Below are positions 21,358 to 33,016 of a DNA stretch of 64,000 bases, one piece after another. A program made the translations under genes and the position numbers. Under the pieces are notes generated by a model. The model saw only the letters and a program-made list of their open reading frames with translations. It was not told the origin of the DNA and ran no database searches. Location of the stretch: the NCBI GenBank assembly GCA_012184525.1, contig WOFQ01000030.1, forward strand, positions 124,001 through 188,000. The letters are read 5' to 3'. The stretch's first letter is position 1; every line of letters starts with the position of its first letter. Source of the stretch: Xenoacremonium recifei. Its lineage: Eukaryota; Ascomycota; Sordariomycetes; Hypocreales; Nectriaceae.

Positions 21358-21490
21358 TTAGGATTAGGGTTAGGAGCAGGATCAGGAGTAGGATTAGGGT
21401 TAGGAGTAGGATTAGGAGTATAATTAGGATTAGGATTAGAATTCAGATTCAGATTAGGAGTGGGATTAGTATTCAGGTTAGGATTAACCC
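21355..21490 (+). repeat. Degenerate telomere-like array (TTAGGG / GGATTA)
   Basis: About 135 bp built from GGATTA, GGGTTA, GGAGTA and related hexamers, including several exact TTAGGG units (fungal telomere repeat). The G-rich strand is the plus strand, so a telomere of this orientation would cap DNA on its left. The array begins exactly where the protease-like relic stops and gives way to AT-rich DNA. Confidence 0.75.
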
Positions 21491-22763
21491 TTATAGTTTT
21501 TCTAATAAGATTTAATATAAAACATTATTAATTTCTTAAGCTAAAATAAATTAAGAAAATTAATTTGATATTATATTATTATATTAGGGTCTGAGGATTA
21601 TACATATATATATAACTATAGCAATAATTAGCTATCTTATAGAGAAGGCTCCTGAATAAAATAACATAAATACTCTAAATACTATATTATAACCTAACAC
21701 GTCATGACGCAATAACGCTATAAAGATGCTACGAAGCTACGGCGATATATATTCAAGTTCCCAGCAGTCTATATATATATATCGATAAGATCCCTAGATT
21801 TGCGGAAGGTCAGAAATTAATGCAGTCAATTAGTGACCCCTAAGTGCAATAACTCAGTGATTAAGCTACAAGTACACTGCGACCTCTCGGACACCTCCTT
21901 CACTCCCCTATTGCCGCCCCAGTTCCTAACATACTACAACTTTAAATAAAATATATAAATATAAAAGACTTAAATCTGAGCTATAATTCAGTTTAATTAG
22001 GGAATTAGTAAATATAATGCCTAATTCAGGCTAAAAATATAAAATCTTATTAGGAATAAAGATTAATTCTTTCTGAGAGCTCTGTAAGAGCTATACTATA
22101 GCTGTCATGACCCAAAGCGTTATGACGGGGAGGCCCCTGCGAAGGGGCCGCGAAGACACAGGCTTATACATATATCATTTCAAAGAATTAGGTATATAGG
22201 GAGAGGTGGCCCTCCAGCTAAGGATAGAGGGCTAGAGATCAATACAGTCTTTATATAATACCTAGCTACGACCTCAAGGCGAAGTCGTTGCGAACCACAA
22301 GACAGCCCGTTCACTCCTCAATAGCCGCCGTCTCTGACAATAGCTGTATAAATTCGATAACTAATTATATAATAAGGTGCAGCCCATGTGACCCCCTTCC
22401 AGCCCGGACATATTATAAGGGGAAAAAAGCTGTTTAGCTATAAGATTAAGCCTATTACTCTTACTTAATTAAGCTCTGATTATTAGGAAAATTTCGGCGT
22501 CAGGTGCCGACTAAATATAGTTATAGCAAAAGCCTCTGAGATAAAGGCTTCTTCGACAATATCTAGATGATCAATGATTCTATTGTATGAAAAGCCCCTA
22601 TCTTAATGAACTATGTGAATGGCTGTTATGATTCGTGAACGAAAAGGAAGATTAAGAGCATGTGTGCCATCGAATTACCACAAGCAAGATCCGCATCCTA
22701 GCAACATTTCCCAGATATCCTCAGCCACAATTACTGGCTGCCTGGTTGCTGACCTGTAAGCGT
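21490..22763. repeat. AT-rich island with palindromes and LTR-like traces
   Basis: Very AT-rich, full of TATATA and TTAA strings and without coding potential, as in RIP-affected or old repeat DNA. The palindrome GTCATGAC occurs near 21704 and near 22104. After each, similar segments reappear (TTCACTCC..C.AT.GCCGCC near 21900 and 22310). A perfect hairpin GGCCCC-TGCGAA-GGGGCC lies at 22132-22149. These may be remnants of two related repeat or LTR copies. No retrotransposon protein is visible. Confidence 0.5.
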
Positions 22764-24457
22764 TTATAGGTCAACTTGAAATCGAGTTCGCAGTCTTTCA
22801 CCGTATGTATAGAACAACCAGGGCATCGGCGTAAACGCAAGGCAGATGAAACCCAACACGCTATTGCCCCACCCTAGTCCGAGTTTCTCATATAGAGGGG
22901 ATGCAACAAGATCCAAGAAAGCTCCAAAGGGAGACCGCACCAATAGGTTTGCCGCCATGGCGCTGGCTGCCGCTTCGGCGCCATATGAATCGACTAGGTA
23001 TATCTGCCCCGGGATAACAACGAATAGGGAGCCCAAACCGACAATAAAAGTTCCCAGTATGGGAAAAATCCAATGAGTGCTGTACTTTGCTGTCCAGCCG
23101 TAGATGAACAGACCGAGAGGAGTGATTGGGCCAAACCATTTCATGAGAATAAGCCGGTCCTCTGGCCTGGCGGCTGCCGTTGAATCATGTTCTTTTTGTT
23201 CCACTAGCCTGTCACTGAGGACGGAAAACAGTACTAAGCCAAGTACCATGCCGATTCCAAGACCTAGGTAAGCCAATCCAGCCACACCCGGATCAAAGCC
23301 ATACACACCCTCAAAAACTGAGGGAAAGGTAGTGAATAGCAAAAAGATCAGGCCAAAGAGAATGCCTGTATATAGCGACACGAAAAGGACGATTGGTGAA
23401 AACAACAGCAGCTTGATAGGGCGGACAATAGCACGGGCAAGCATTCGTTGGGCCGTCTCTTCCCTGCCTAGTTTTGGTACAAGCTTCTCGTTTCCAGTCT
23501 GCTTGCGCAACTGCTGTGCTTTCCATTGTAAGAGAATGGCATGGCTTGTTTCATGGGTGAAGGCGACAGTGGCGATACCGATCAGTCCAGACTGGGAGCC
23601 ATCAGTAATGATTGGACTATTGACGTTGGACAATGTTACTCACAAAAATCAGAATGATGCGGAATGTCCATCGCCAACCGACATTTTCAGATACAAAGCC
23701 ACCGACAATGGGCCCGACAACCTATCCTATCCGTCAGCAACGATAGTTTTCTGGAGGAGATTAGTACAAACCGGCCCCAGTAGTGGCCCTACAGCAAATA
23801 ATGCCATGGCCTTTCCGCGTTTTTCTTGAGGGAACAGATCGGCAATTGTACCGCCTCCAATACTCATCGGGCCCGAGGCGGCACATCCACAGATGATGCG
23901 AAAGACTAGGAACATGGCTACATCGGTGCTAAAGGCACAACCGATGGTAAAGGCGATGTAAACAAAGTTGCAGCAAATGTAGATAATCAGACGGCCGTAA
24001 GCCTCAGAGAGCGGAGCAAGGACAAGAGGACCTAGGGCAAAGCCTAAAACATAGAGGCTGACTGTCATGGCCTCCACCGTGGAATTCGTGATGTGAAACT
24101 CCACAGCCAGCTCTGCTGCTCCTGGTGCAAACATGGTTGCAGCAAGATTCCTAATGAAGGTTTAGAGATACTGGTAAATTCTATGGCGAGAACCGGAATC
24201 CATGAGAGGGCTTACGCAGCAAGCGTGAAGAGGCTCACGATAGCTATATGTGTGTTCTTTTTGGCACTTGTCCAATTAAGGGGGTTCGCAGGATCATCCG
24301 GCCCATTCCAGTCTACAATGTGAGCATCGATAATCGGCTGGTCGACCATGGTCCCGGCTGAAGATGAGAGCTTCGCAAACTCTCTGGTATTTAAATCGGC
24401 AGTGGTACGTCCGTCTTCGTCCCCCAACTGCTGGGGCCGGAGGGTTGGAGCAGACAT
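22764..24457 (-). CDS. MFS multidrug/polyamine-type exporter (12 TM)
   Basis: Exons 24457-24216, 24150-23772, 23721-23644 and 23591-22764 (introns 65, 50 and 52 bp) encode 508 residues. The leader ends DWNGPDDPANPLNW, the hallmark of DHA1-type fungal exporters. It is followed by PLSEAYGR (motif A), FRIICGCAASGPMSIGGG (motif C region), VGPIVGGFVSENVGWRW after the third exon join, and HETSHAILLQWKA before the central loop. The plasma membrane is expected. It is divergent from a Zn2Cys6 regulator 596 bp away, so the pair may form an inducible efflux or uptake unit. Confidence 0.92.
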
Positions 24458-25053
24458 TAGGGAGTTCTTGACTTTTGTCTTGTTGACCTATCCGTGGAGT
24501 AAGCTTCTTGCTCAATGATACAATACCGCGTAAGATACATAAGAAATGGAAGAAAAATCATCAACCGTCCCTAATTCCAGAGACACTCAACTGTAAATCT
24601 TGGGTGCTTGAACTGCCGCCAGGAGATCGCGCTTGCAATGTAGGAGAATTACTCACATTCGCTATGACATTGCCGACTTTGAAATGTAGTATTGAGAACA
24701 CTTAACCCGGAAAGACAGGAGATTATATACTTCTTTAAAATTTCCCGGGGCCATTAACCCCGAGTGATGTCTCATGTGTACCTACCAGTCTTTGCTGGGC
24801 AACATGGGGGATCGGAGCGGAGGATCGGGACGGAGGATCGGAACAGAAGTGGGCTTAGCATCATCTAGACCACAAACGATGGCCTACTCTGTTTCATGCG
24901 CGCGTAAGCCCACCCACTTATTAATGATCTCCCCGATCATGTCATTTTCTCTTCCACAACGACGTGACAGAAGAGAACTCCAGCTTCCTCAGACTCCCTT
25001 AGACGCCATCAAGCACCGGATCTTGCTAGTCGTCTGGCACGCTTTACTCAGGC
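24458..25053. promoter_or_regulatory. Divergent promoter between MFS exporter and Zn2Cys6 regulator
   Basis: 596 bp shared upstream region. A 13-bp tandem repeat with CGG triplets starting at 24813, 24818, 24826, 24831 and 24839 (alternating 5 and 8 bp) resembles a set of zinc-cluster half sites. TATATAA occurs on the minus strand near 24723-24729. Confidence 0.5.
24811..24845. repeat. 13-bp tandem repeat, CGG-N2-CGG units
   Basis: Units of the type CGG(A/G)(G/A)CGGAGGAT are repeated about 2.6 times with strict spacing. CGG triplets are the DNA half site of Zn2Cys6 proteins, and such a gene starts 209 bp downstream. Confidence 0.7.
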
Positions 25054-27574
25054 ATGTCGGACCAGGAAGTTCCTCTTCCTGAATGGGGTGCGGGCAAAAC
25101 ACCTCAAGGGAGAGCCCGTCTACCTTCGAGCAGGCCACGTGAGAAACCACAGCTGTCATGCAATCTATGCAGGAGAAGGAAGTACGTGCCTCATTATCTG
25201 CCATGCTTTTTACAGTTTGCACCTATGTGAAGCCCAGAGTTGACTCGTTTTGCAACAGGCTTCGATGCGACCGTCAGCGCCCCTGCGGTAGTTGCATTCA
25301 TCGAGAGCTTGGCCCGTCTTGCACCTATATGCCGGAGAGAATTCACAATGGATCGAGCCAACCTCGGGCTACGACGCAAGAGCGGATCCGGCATCTCGAG
25401 AACCTAGTGGTTGACCTGATGCAGCAATCTCCAGGAATTAAGCCCGCGTTGAGGGCTGGAAATGCCACGGAACCCCCAAGTCCAGGGCAGTCTTGTGACT
25501 CCGCGTTGATGGCCTCTACGGGTATTGGGATCCCTGGCCCTAATCTAATGCCTTGCGACTGTGGCAGCATGCATTTGACTGGACAAGGGACGACCTATGT
25601 TAGCAGCGCTCACTGGGCGGCTATCCTTGACGGAATAGCTGAGCTTAAGGACCTCTTCGACAGTGAAGAAGCGATACAACCTGATCGTCAGACAGGTATC
25701 TCGCTCTATCCTGGCTCAAGTGGCCCTCAACTTGTATATGGATCTCCCAAGCTCGCTACGAAGGAAGAGATACTTGCGTCAATTCCTGCACGCCCCGTTG
25801 TGAACCGCTTGGTGTCCCGCTATTTCAACACCTTCGAAATGTCTCCCGGTCAGTTTCTTACACGAAAAAACGCGAAACGTAACAAGGCTCATCGTTGCAG
25901 TACAGCTGTTCTACACAAAGTCCAATTTTTAAGAGAAGTGAGGCCGGCTATCTCTCTGAAGCTTAGCAAAGAAAAAGACTGAAATAGATATAGTATGAGA
26001 AATTTTGGGAAAACCCAACGGCTACACCACCAGGATGGCTGGGTCTATTATTTACGATATTGTGTCTGGCGACTAAGTTTCAGAAATTTCGACTAGATCC
26101 AGGCCTCCAGGAACCGGTGGCTATGTCCATGGAGCAAGACCTACAGAAAATGATGGAAACTTTTCGGCTGAGGATCTCACAATGCCTCATCCTCGGCAAT
26201 TACGCTAAGGGAGGCCCATACGTTCTGGAGACGCTCGTGCTATACATTGCTGTTGAGCTTTTCCTCAGCCACGATGCGGAGATCGGTGTTTGGATTTTAA
26301 TGGGCACCACTGTCCAGCTCGCCATGCATATGGGATACCACAGAGATCCGCAGAATTTCGAAGGAATGACTCTGTTTGCCGCTGAGATGCGCCGACGAGT
26401 TTGGGCAACAATTGTAGAGATGGATCTCGGAATCTCTTCCCAAATGGGCCTCCCTCGACTTATAAAACAATGGCAAACAGACACGAAGGAGCCCTTAAAT
26501 CTCCAGGATCATGACTTCGACGAGCAATCCACGGAATTGCCACAGTCACGACCAGAAACAGACCTCACTCCCATTCTTTATCGCCTTGTCAAAGCCAGGT
26601 TGATGACAACTATTGGATATATCTGGGACTTTGCTGCTGATATCAGGCTGTATTCATATGCTGAAGTAAAGGCAATGGACACCAGGCTCGACGAGGCGCG
26701 TTATTCTATCCCGGACTGTCTTAAGTGGAAGTCCATTGCTCATTGTATCACGGATACCCCTCAGGTGATAATGCAAAAGGTGTTGCTGGAAATTATCTTT
26801 TACCGAGCCAAGATCGTGTTGCATCGCAAGTACGTGTTTTCTTCGCCATCGAAGTACGGCGACTCGAGACGTATTTGTTTGGAATCGGCACTCAAACTTT
26901 TGGACTATCAGCACATGCTTCAGGAGGAGACACGGCCCTTCTGCCAGTTATACCAGGAAAGATGGCGGGTATCCTCGTTGATCAACCATGACTTTCTTCT
27001 CGCCGCCAGTATTCTTTGCTCCTATCTGCAGCATCTTCGAGAGAAGGTTTCTTTGCAAACAGAATTGCCGACTGAAGAGACCGTCCTGGCTTCTCTTCGA
27101 GAGTCATACGATGTTTGGCTTGAATCCAGCGCAGATTCTAAGGAGGCAAGGAGAGCTGCCCATGCCTTGGCCGTCATTATCGGCAACGCAAGTCACGATG
27201 GGACAGATTCTGGAATTGACACTAACGCGTCCTTGGATACATCAATCCCAATCAACCATTGCAACACCAACAGCTACTGCCAAAGTGAGTTTTCATTTTC
27301 CTGCAACAATATGTGCACTTGAGGTGACACTAAGTGAAACAATAGGTAGCCCAACCAACTATGACTTCCAATTCCCGTCATTTGATGCTGGTCCAATGTC
27401 GGACTGGATGACGTCGAACGATCAAGGATTTTCGGCCCCCATTGCACCCACAGGATTGCACTGGGAAGCAACAGATGGTGGGTGAAGGTGAATGAGTGTT
27501 AGCATCGTATAGGTTCGCTAACATGGTTAGAAACGGCAAATATCTTAAGCTCCTTGAAATGGCCGGACGAATGA
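25054..27574 (+). CDS. Zn2Cys6 transcription factor with fungal_trans domain
   Basis: Exons 25054-25181, 25259-25848, 25906-25937, 25994-27284, 27346-27477 and probably 27531-27574 encode 738 residues. The start at 25054 (MSDQEVPLPEW) is needed: the zinc cluster spans the first intron, CNLCRRRK joined to LRCDRQRPCGSC, then GPSCTY, giving the six Cys. A short coiled segment (ERIRHLENLVVDLM) follows. The middle domain has LHKVQFLREYEKFWENP, LAMHMGYHRDP and RRRVWATIVEMDLG, the PF04082-type signature. If the last intron (27478-27530) is not used the protein stops at 27485. It is nuclear and likely controls the divergent MFS gene and perhaps the cluster to the right. Confidence 0.88.
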
Positions 27575-28147
27575 CTACCACCATATTCGGAACGCATTGT
27601 TAAGCTTTTGCTTGACATGCCACAATATATCGCTATGCCACGTCATACTGGATCATATCACAGATTGAGTGACACAACAACACACGGCCAAAGGACCATT
27701 TGTTGGACGAGCGACAAAGATGGATTAGCAGGCAGCTTGGGAAAACTGAAAGAATAATACGGGAAAGCGAGTATGTAAGAGGGAATACGTTTTGGGTAGA
27801 GGAATATTGGTATAGAGCGAAAATATCGGCTCTAGACCGTGGAATTTACCGGTATTACTCGTGACCGTACCTAGAAATCTTGCCGGTAATAAAGCAAGGC
27901 CCAATAGAACTCGGCCCAGAAAATGCATTTGTCTCGCCTCGCTTTGCCGAAATGGGCACAGCATCATGGCAATAAACGGGATAAGGCAATATGACACTAA
28001 CTGCAAGTGGAAGCTTGATAGAGACAACTCCATACAGGCGACAATCGGAGCCAGCCATTGACATTTATTTAAGTCAGTCCATCACTAACCGCGCTGCTTT
28101 CTCTTCTAGTGGCAAAGATTTTCAAGCCGCCCTAGGGCTGACTGAGG
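27575..28147. other. Intergenic between two regulators
   Basis: 573 bp without a recognisable gene; probably the promoter of the second regulator. Confidence 0.35.
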
Positions 28148-29627
28148 ATGACCCCGGGACCCCGTCTCGCCTCTAAGAACACTTACAAGCATAAGATCAA
28201 AGGCAAGGACAACTCTGCAAGTCCAGGCGGATGTGCCTCGTTGAAAACTGACTTTTTCCTTTACAGGCTGTTTTGAGTGCTCCCGTCGTCGAATTGATTG
28301 CGACCGCACCACTCCCGCGTGTCAGAAATGCTCCAAGCGTGGGCTGAAGTGTAGCGGATTAGGTATTAGATACCGATTTAGTGATGGCATAGCATCTCGG
28401 GGAAAGCTAGCAGGGAAGCAGGTCCCAACAGGCGTGCTCTCCTACGTGAAAGAATCACCAGAGGCACCGAAAGAACAGCACCCGAGCTCATGCCAGCCGG
28501 AATGCCCACCAAACGAGGACGAAGAGCAAGAAGCTCAAGAGGACTCGAATATTATGCGAATCGAACATGCCATCGATCATATCGATGGAGAGACTAGGTT
28601 CTATCTATACTACTGTAAGTACCCGTCATTTAGTGCCGAATATTGGGCTGATTCTAGGCTTCACAGTCTCTCAACACGTGGCTCCTACAATGTCAGTCAT
28701 CGACCGCGGCTTCAACGGCTACCGCGACTTGATTCTGCCCCTGGCCGAGACAAATTCCCTTGTGCGCAAAGCCGTGCTGGTTGTTTCAAGTCGGCATCTG
28801 GCGTCGAGACTGCGCGCAAGCGCGGTTATGCATTTGGAAACATTTGGCTCTTTGATACAAGACCTGGTGGCCAGATCAAAAGAGGCTTCCTCCCCTCAAG
28901 ATCAGTCTAGCATCATCGTTTTACTTCTTCTGCATCTTCGTGAGATAATCGCGGGAAGTGACGATTTTGGGCTGATCTATGGTTCACTAAGAGAGTTATT
29001 AAACGCAAATGGATATGGAACACATTCGCAAGACCGACAGTCCCAGCTCGACCAGTTTATCCGGGCCCAGATATTCAGGTTAGTGGTAGGTCCTGAGGCG
29101 TATCATTCCCTGTTGACCTTAGATTGATCAGATTTCGTCTATTCGCAGAAACTGTCTTGCATCCTACTTCTGGTGCTCAGTTCCTGTTGAGTCATAATGA
29201 TGATTGTCTAGAATTTTTGGAATACTGCCTACGACTGCATCCTGAATATGAGGAGTTCTTGTCATACCTGCACGAGCTTATCCTTCTCGCATGCCGTATC
29301 TTCGTGGAGAGAGCTGTGGGCTTTCCCGAAGCAGCCGATACGGCTAAGCTTGTAGAGCGTTGCAAGAGGATAACCGAGGAGATGGATGGGTATACAGGCA
29401 TCATGGGTCACTACCTCTTAGGGTGGTCGTACTTCGTTCTGGCAGCGGAGAGCGTCTCAGAAGAGCATCGAAACTTTTGGGTGGACCGACTTTCAGCCTT
29501 ATATCGCCTGACTGGGTGCGAGAATATTCTGAAAGGTATCCAGCAAGTCAAAGACATGTGGAGAGCGCCGAACGGGATTAGGTGGACAAGCCTTCTTGGT
29601 GGACCAACCCAAACGTTCATTATGTAA
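28148..29627 (+). CDS. Zn2Cys6 transcription factor (fungal_trans_2 type)
   Basis: Exons 28148-28202, 28267-28614, 28658-29078 and 29132-29627 encode 439 residues. The first exon supplies a basic leader ending KHKIK. After the first intron comes GCFECSRRRIDCDRTTPACQKC and then KCSGLGIRYRF, a complete six-Cys cluster of the family with the CSGLGxRYRF extension. Intron 1 (64 bp) has a GC donor (AAAG|GCAAGG); a weaker GT alternative would lose the conserved Gly before the first Cys. Intron 2 is only 43 bp. The C-terminal part (VIDRGFNGYRDLILPLAETNSL, with VLVVSSRHLAS after it) is the PF11951-type region. It lies 92 bp from the end of the convergent permease gene and may regulate the nearby transporters. 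Confidence 0.85.
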
Positions 29628-29719
29628 ATTATCGGCGTCATGAAGGAATGGAAGAGTCTTATTCTATGATTCTATCTGGATAATTGTCAAGGTCCCACAG
29701 TGATCTGGAAAGATTGACC

Positions 29720-31249
29720 CTAGAAAACACGCTGTCCACCGTGGAGATCAATATCGCTGACACGTTGAAATTTGCTTTTGGTAAAGTATTTGTACCCCAG
29801 GTAGATCAAAGGGAACACAACCAGCAAAATGTACGCGTCAACAAAGGCCACCTTCTTGAAAGGTGCAAAACTAGACCATCCTTGAATCAACGCCAAGAAA
29901 AGATTAGAAAATAACCCGAAGTAGGCGTTGTATGGGTAGAGGAATGACCGGTAGGGAAGCTCGGCCTCAGCCTTCCCCTGGAATTTCCAAGCCTGTCGGA
30001 AACGAAGATGCACGAAGGAGATAGAACCCCAAACAAGGAAAGTCGAGACTCCAGAGAGATTAACAATATAATCGTACGCTTTAGCAGATCCGGCATTAAC
30101 GTTCATCATGGAAAGAGCACCAAAAGCATTGGTCAATAGGATTGCTGCGACTGGAACTCCTCTGTCATTGGTTCTACCCAAAAGCTTGGGGAGATTGCCA
30201 TTTTGAGCCATGAAGAGTATGGTTCTGGAGCCGATGTAGATGGAGGAGTTGATGGCGGACAAGCACGTAACGAGGATGAAGGCATTGATAAGATTCGATG
30301 CACTGTCCCATCCAGCATTTTGGAGCGCAATGGTCATGGGAGATTTGAGTGCTCCGGATCCATGAGAAAGACCGATTGCATTTGCAGGGCATGTCATGCC
30401 AAAGAACAGGGCAGAGCCCAGGTAGATGACAAGGATCCTCCAGACCACCTGTCTCACGGCCTTTGGGACTGCAATAGTTGGGTTGACTGACTCCGTCGCT
30501 GCCACTGCTACTGACTCAGTCCCCGCATAGAAGGTAGAGCAGAAGACGAAGACCGTCGCAAGCCCCGAGAATCCATTGTGAAATGCTCCTGGGTCGTGCC
30601 AATAATGAAAGCCCAGAGCCGCTGGTCGTCCCACTACCCCTCCGGCTGCATAAACAATGGCGAAGATGAAAAAAGCACAAAGACCGACAATTTTCAGCAG
30701 TGCTAGCCAGAACTCGGCCTCTCCGTAAGCAGAAACACCCAACATCTGGAATGATGCGAAAAGGACCCAGAGAATTAGGAACCAGCCCCATGTAGGCACA
30801 GACCCTGTCCATGATGAGAGTACCGCCGTGGTGACATTATACTCGTTCGCGAGAACAGTGGCCCAGATGATGAAGTAGTTCCATCCCAGTGCAGCTCCAA
30901 AGGCCCTTTCGACCATTCGGTCTCCTAGGGAGATGAACGCGCCTCCGCTCGGGTACAGTGTTGCCAACTCGCCAACAGACTGCATCACGCTAATGGCCAC
31001 AACTCCAATGATCAAAAAACAGATCAGGAGTGAAGCCGGACCACCTGATGCTAGAGCTCCACCGGATCCAATCAGAAGTCCAGGGCCGATGATTCCAGCC
31101 AGCGCCATCATGCTCACGTGGCGGGTTTGCAACCCTCTCTTGACCCCAGATTCTGGGTCGATGTTGAGGACTGCCACGTTTGACGAGCCACTAATGCCGA
31201 AGTCACGCCCAGGGGACAAGGGTGGGTTTTTCTCGTCATCATCTGCCAT
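29720..31249 (-). CDS. APC-family amino-acid / GABA-type permease
   Basis: A single exon of 509 residues with about 12 hydrophobic segments. The N-terminal motif GIIGPGLLIGSGGALASGGP and the later AGTESVAVAATESVNP are typical of fungal amino-acid permeases of the YAT/GABA type. The frame stays open to an ATG at 31333, but TTATAAAA on the minus strand at 31347-31340 would then overlap the start; with the ATG at 31249 it sits about 90 bp upstream, so 31249 is preferred. It is divergent from an MFS monocarboxylate-type transporter with 472 bp between. Expected substrate: an amino acid or omega-amino acid; not resolvable from sequence. Confidence 0.93.
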   Translation of the reverse strand: MADDDEKNPPLSPGRDFGISGSSNVAVLNIDPESGVKRGLQTRHVSMMALAGIIGPGLLIGSGGALASGGPASLLICFLIIGVVAISVMQSVGELATLYPSGGAFISLGDRMVERAFGAALGWNYFIIWATVLANEYNVTTAVLSSWTGSVPTWGWFLILWVLFASFQMLGVSAYGEAEFWLALLKIVGLCAFFIFAIVYAAGGVVGRPAALGFHYWHDPGAFHNGFSGLATVFVFCSTFYAGTESVAVAATESVNPTIAVPKAVRQVVWRILVIYLGSALFFGMTCPANAIGLSHGSGALKSPMTIALQNAGWDSASNLINAFILVTCLSAINSSIYIGSRTILFMAQNGNLPKLLGRTNDRGVPVAAILLTNAFGALSMMNVNAGSAKAYDYIVNLSGVSTFLVWGSISFVHLRFRQAWKFQGKAEAELPYRSFLYPYNAYFGLFSNLFLALIQGWSSFAPFKKVAFVDAYILLVVFPLIYLGYKYFTKSKFQRVSDIDLHGGQRVF

Positions 31250-31721
31250 TTTCGAAGGTTGATTTGTGTTTAGGTAATGAAGAAGGATGCTGAGAGCAGA
31301 AATCTTCTGTTCAAGCCCAGTTGTTGGATTCATAGAGACGTTTTATAATAATCATAGAGCTTATCGCAGGCACAATTACGGACATATGGATATCTCTATC
31401 TCTATACTTGAAGCTTGGCCTGCTGTTTCTTATCTCGAACTTCTCAGTGATAATGGTGGAAGCCAACCACATCGCGTTTCTTGGGATGTCTCCGAAGAGT
31501 TTCCATTTTCGGAAGGCTATACAGAGCTGACTTATCGCTCAGTTCTGAAACCCCTGTAATAGCTCCACACCAGCCAGTATGTACAGTGCTGTCCATTGAA
31601 GGTGGGAGTGAAGTCCTATGCAAACATTGATCGCTACATCAGCCGCGGATTTCCCCAAAAAGAGAAAAAAGAAGAAAAAAAAGCGGCGTAGATTATTGAC
31701 TGCTGCTCATATCATTCCATC
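31250..31721. promoter_or_regulatory. Divergent promoter of two transporters
   Basis: 472 bp shared by the APC permease (left) and the MFS transporter (right). It contains a minus-strand TTATAAAA at about 31347-31340 and an A-rich purine tract at 31660-31683 just before the MFS ATG. Confidence 0.45.
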
Positions 31722-33016
31722 ATGAGCGAATCAATGCCGACTTCATTGCACGTTGTTGACGGCTGTGTTGCCTGGGCCCAGAGTTTCTTGGCATTTCTCG
31801 TTGTCTTCTCAACCCAGGGATACTTCAACAGCTTCGGCGTTTATCAGACTTACTATGCCATTCAACTCGATCCAATTAGTCCATCGACCATTTCCTGGAT
31901 TGGATCAATGCAGGTTTTTTTGGTCTTCTTCTTAGGCTCATTTGCTGGATGGGCAAGCGATAGAGGTTTCTTTTACGCAGTCTTTCTGACAGGCTTTGTT
32001 GTGCAGCTCACTGGAATCTTCGCTGCAAGCTTTGCGAAATCATTCTGGCAAATCTTCCTGTCTCATGGAGTTTGTGTCGGCCTCGGAAGCGGCCTTATGT
32101 TTTCCCCCACGCTCGCCATCTTGAATTACCATTTTCGTCAGCGCCGTTCAATTGCAATAACAGTGGCTACTTGCGGGGGAGCAACGGGAGGTACTCTCTT
32201 CCCGGTATTGGCAAAGGAGTTGATCCCAAGATTGGGGCTACCCTGGGCAATAAGAATAGCTGGGTGTATAATGGCTACACTCTTGGGCACTGCGGCCATA
32301 TTCTTGCGCCCAAAGAGCGAACAGAAGAAGAAGAATGTTTCCTGGAAGTTGGCATCGCTAGGGCATTTTCATTACGCAGCTTTTGCCGTCTCCAGCTTCT
32401 TCTGTTTCTGGGCGTTATACTTTGGATACTACTACGTGAGTAACAACATCCCCGTGCTCTTATCAGTCCATACCAAGCAAGGGCTTTCTACTTACCTGTT
32501 GATGGTGCATAGATGTCTTCCTATGCTAAGGACAATATTAGAATGGGTTATAAGGAGAGTTTTAACCTAGTGGTTCTCCTGAACGCCGCTGGAATCCCCG
32601 CCCGAATTGCTCTCGGTATCATTGCGGATTGTTATACTAGTCCTATGACTGTTCACCTTGCAGCCCTCTGTCTAGGCATTGCCGTATATCTGGCATGGAT
32701 CCATGTCAATGACACGAAGAGCATGTACTTAATTACAAGTTTCTTTGGCGTCGTTGCTGGAGCAATCCAGACTCTCTTTCTCGCAGCTTCCTCTTCTTTT
32801 GCAAAGGATAAGGATACGGCAGGTATTCGTGTCGGTATTCTATGCACCGTTGTATCGTTCGGAGCCTTAACTGGCCCTCCAACCGGTGGAGCAATTATTC
32901 GCATGGATGAGGGCAAATATCTTTACGCACAGATTTGGGCGGGGTTATCCATGACGATCAGTTTTGTTGGGCTTTTGATAGCAACAGTAAGACGCAAGTC
33001 GACAGGACATACATAA
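31722..33016 (+). CDS. MFS monocarboxylate-type transporter
   Basis: Exons 31722-32435 and 32513-33016 (77-bp intron, phase 0) encode 405 residues. The pattern DGCVAWAQSFLAFLVVFSTQG, then FNSFGVYQTYY in helix 1, SPSTISWIGSMQ in helix 2, and GLGSGLMFSPTLAILNYHFRQRRSIA in the motif-C region is typical of fungal MCT-like (MCH) proteins. The second half has RIALGIIADCY and GALTGPPTGGAII. The N-terminal tail is short. Plasma membrane is likely; the substrate is probably a short organic acid, though fungal members are mostly uncharacterised. Confidence 0.9.

Noticed and set aside
22764..33016. Classical secondary-metabolite cluster
   Set aside because: Transporters and two Zn2Cys6 genes are present, but no PKS, NRPS, terpene or prenyltransferase backbone gene is in the window.
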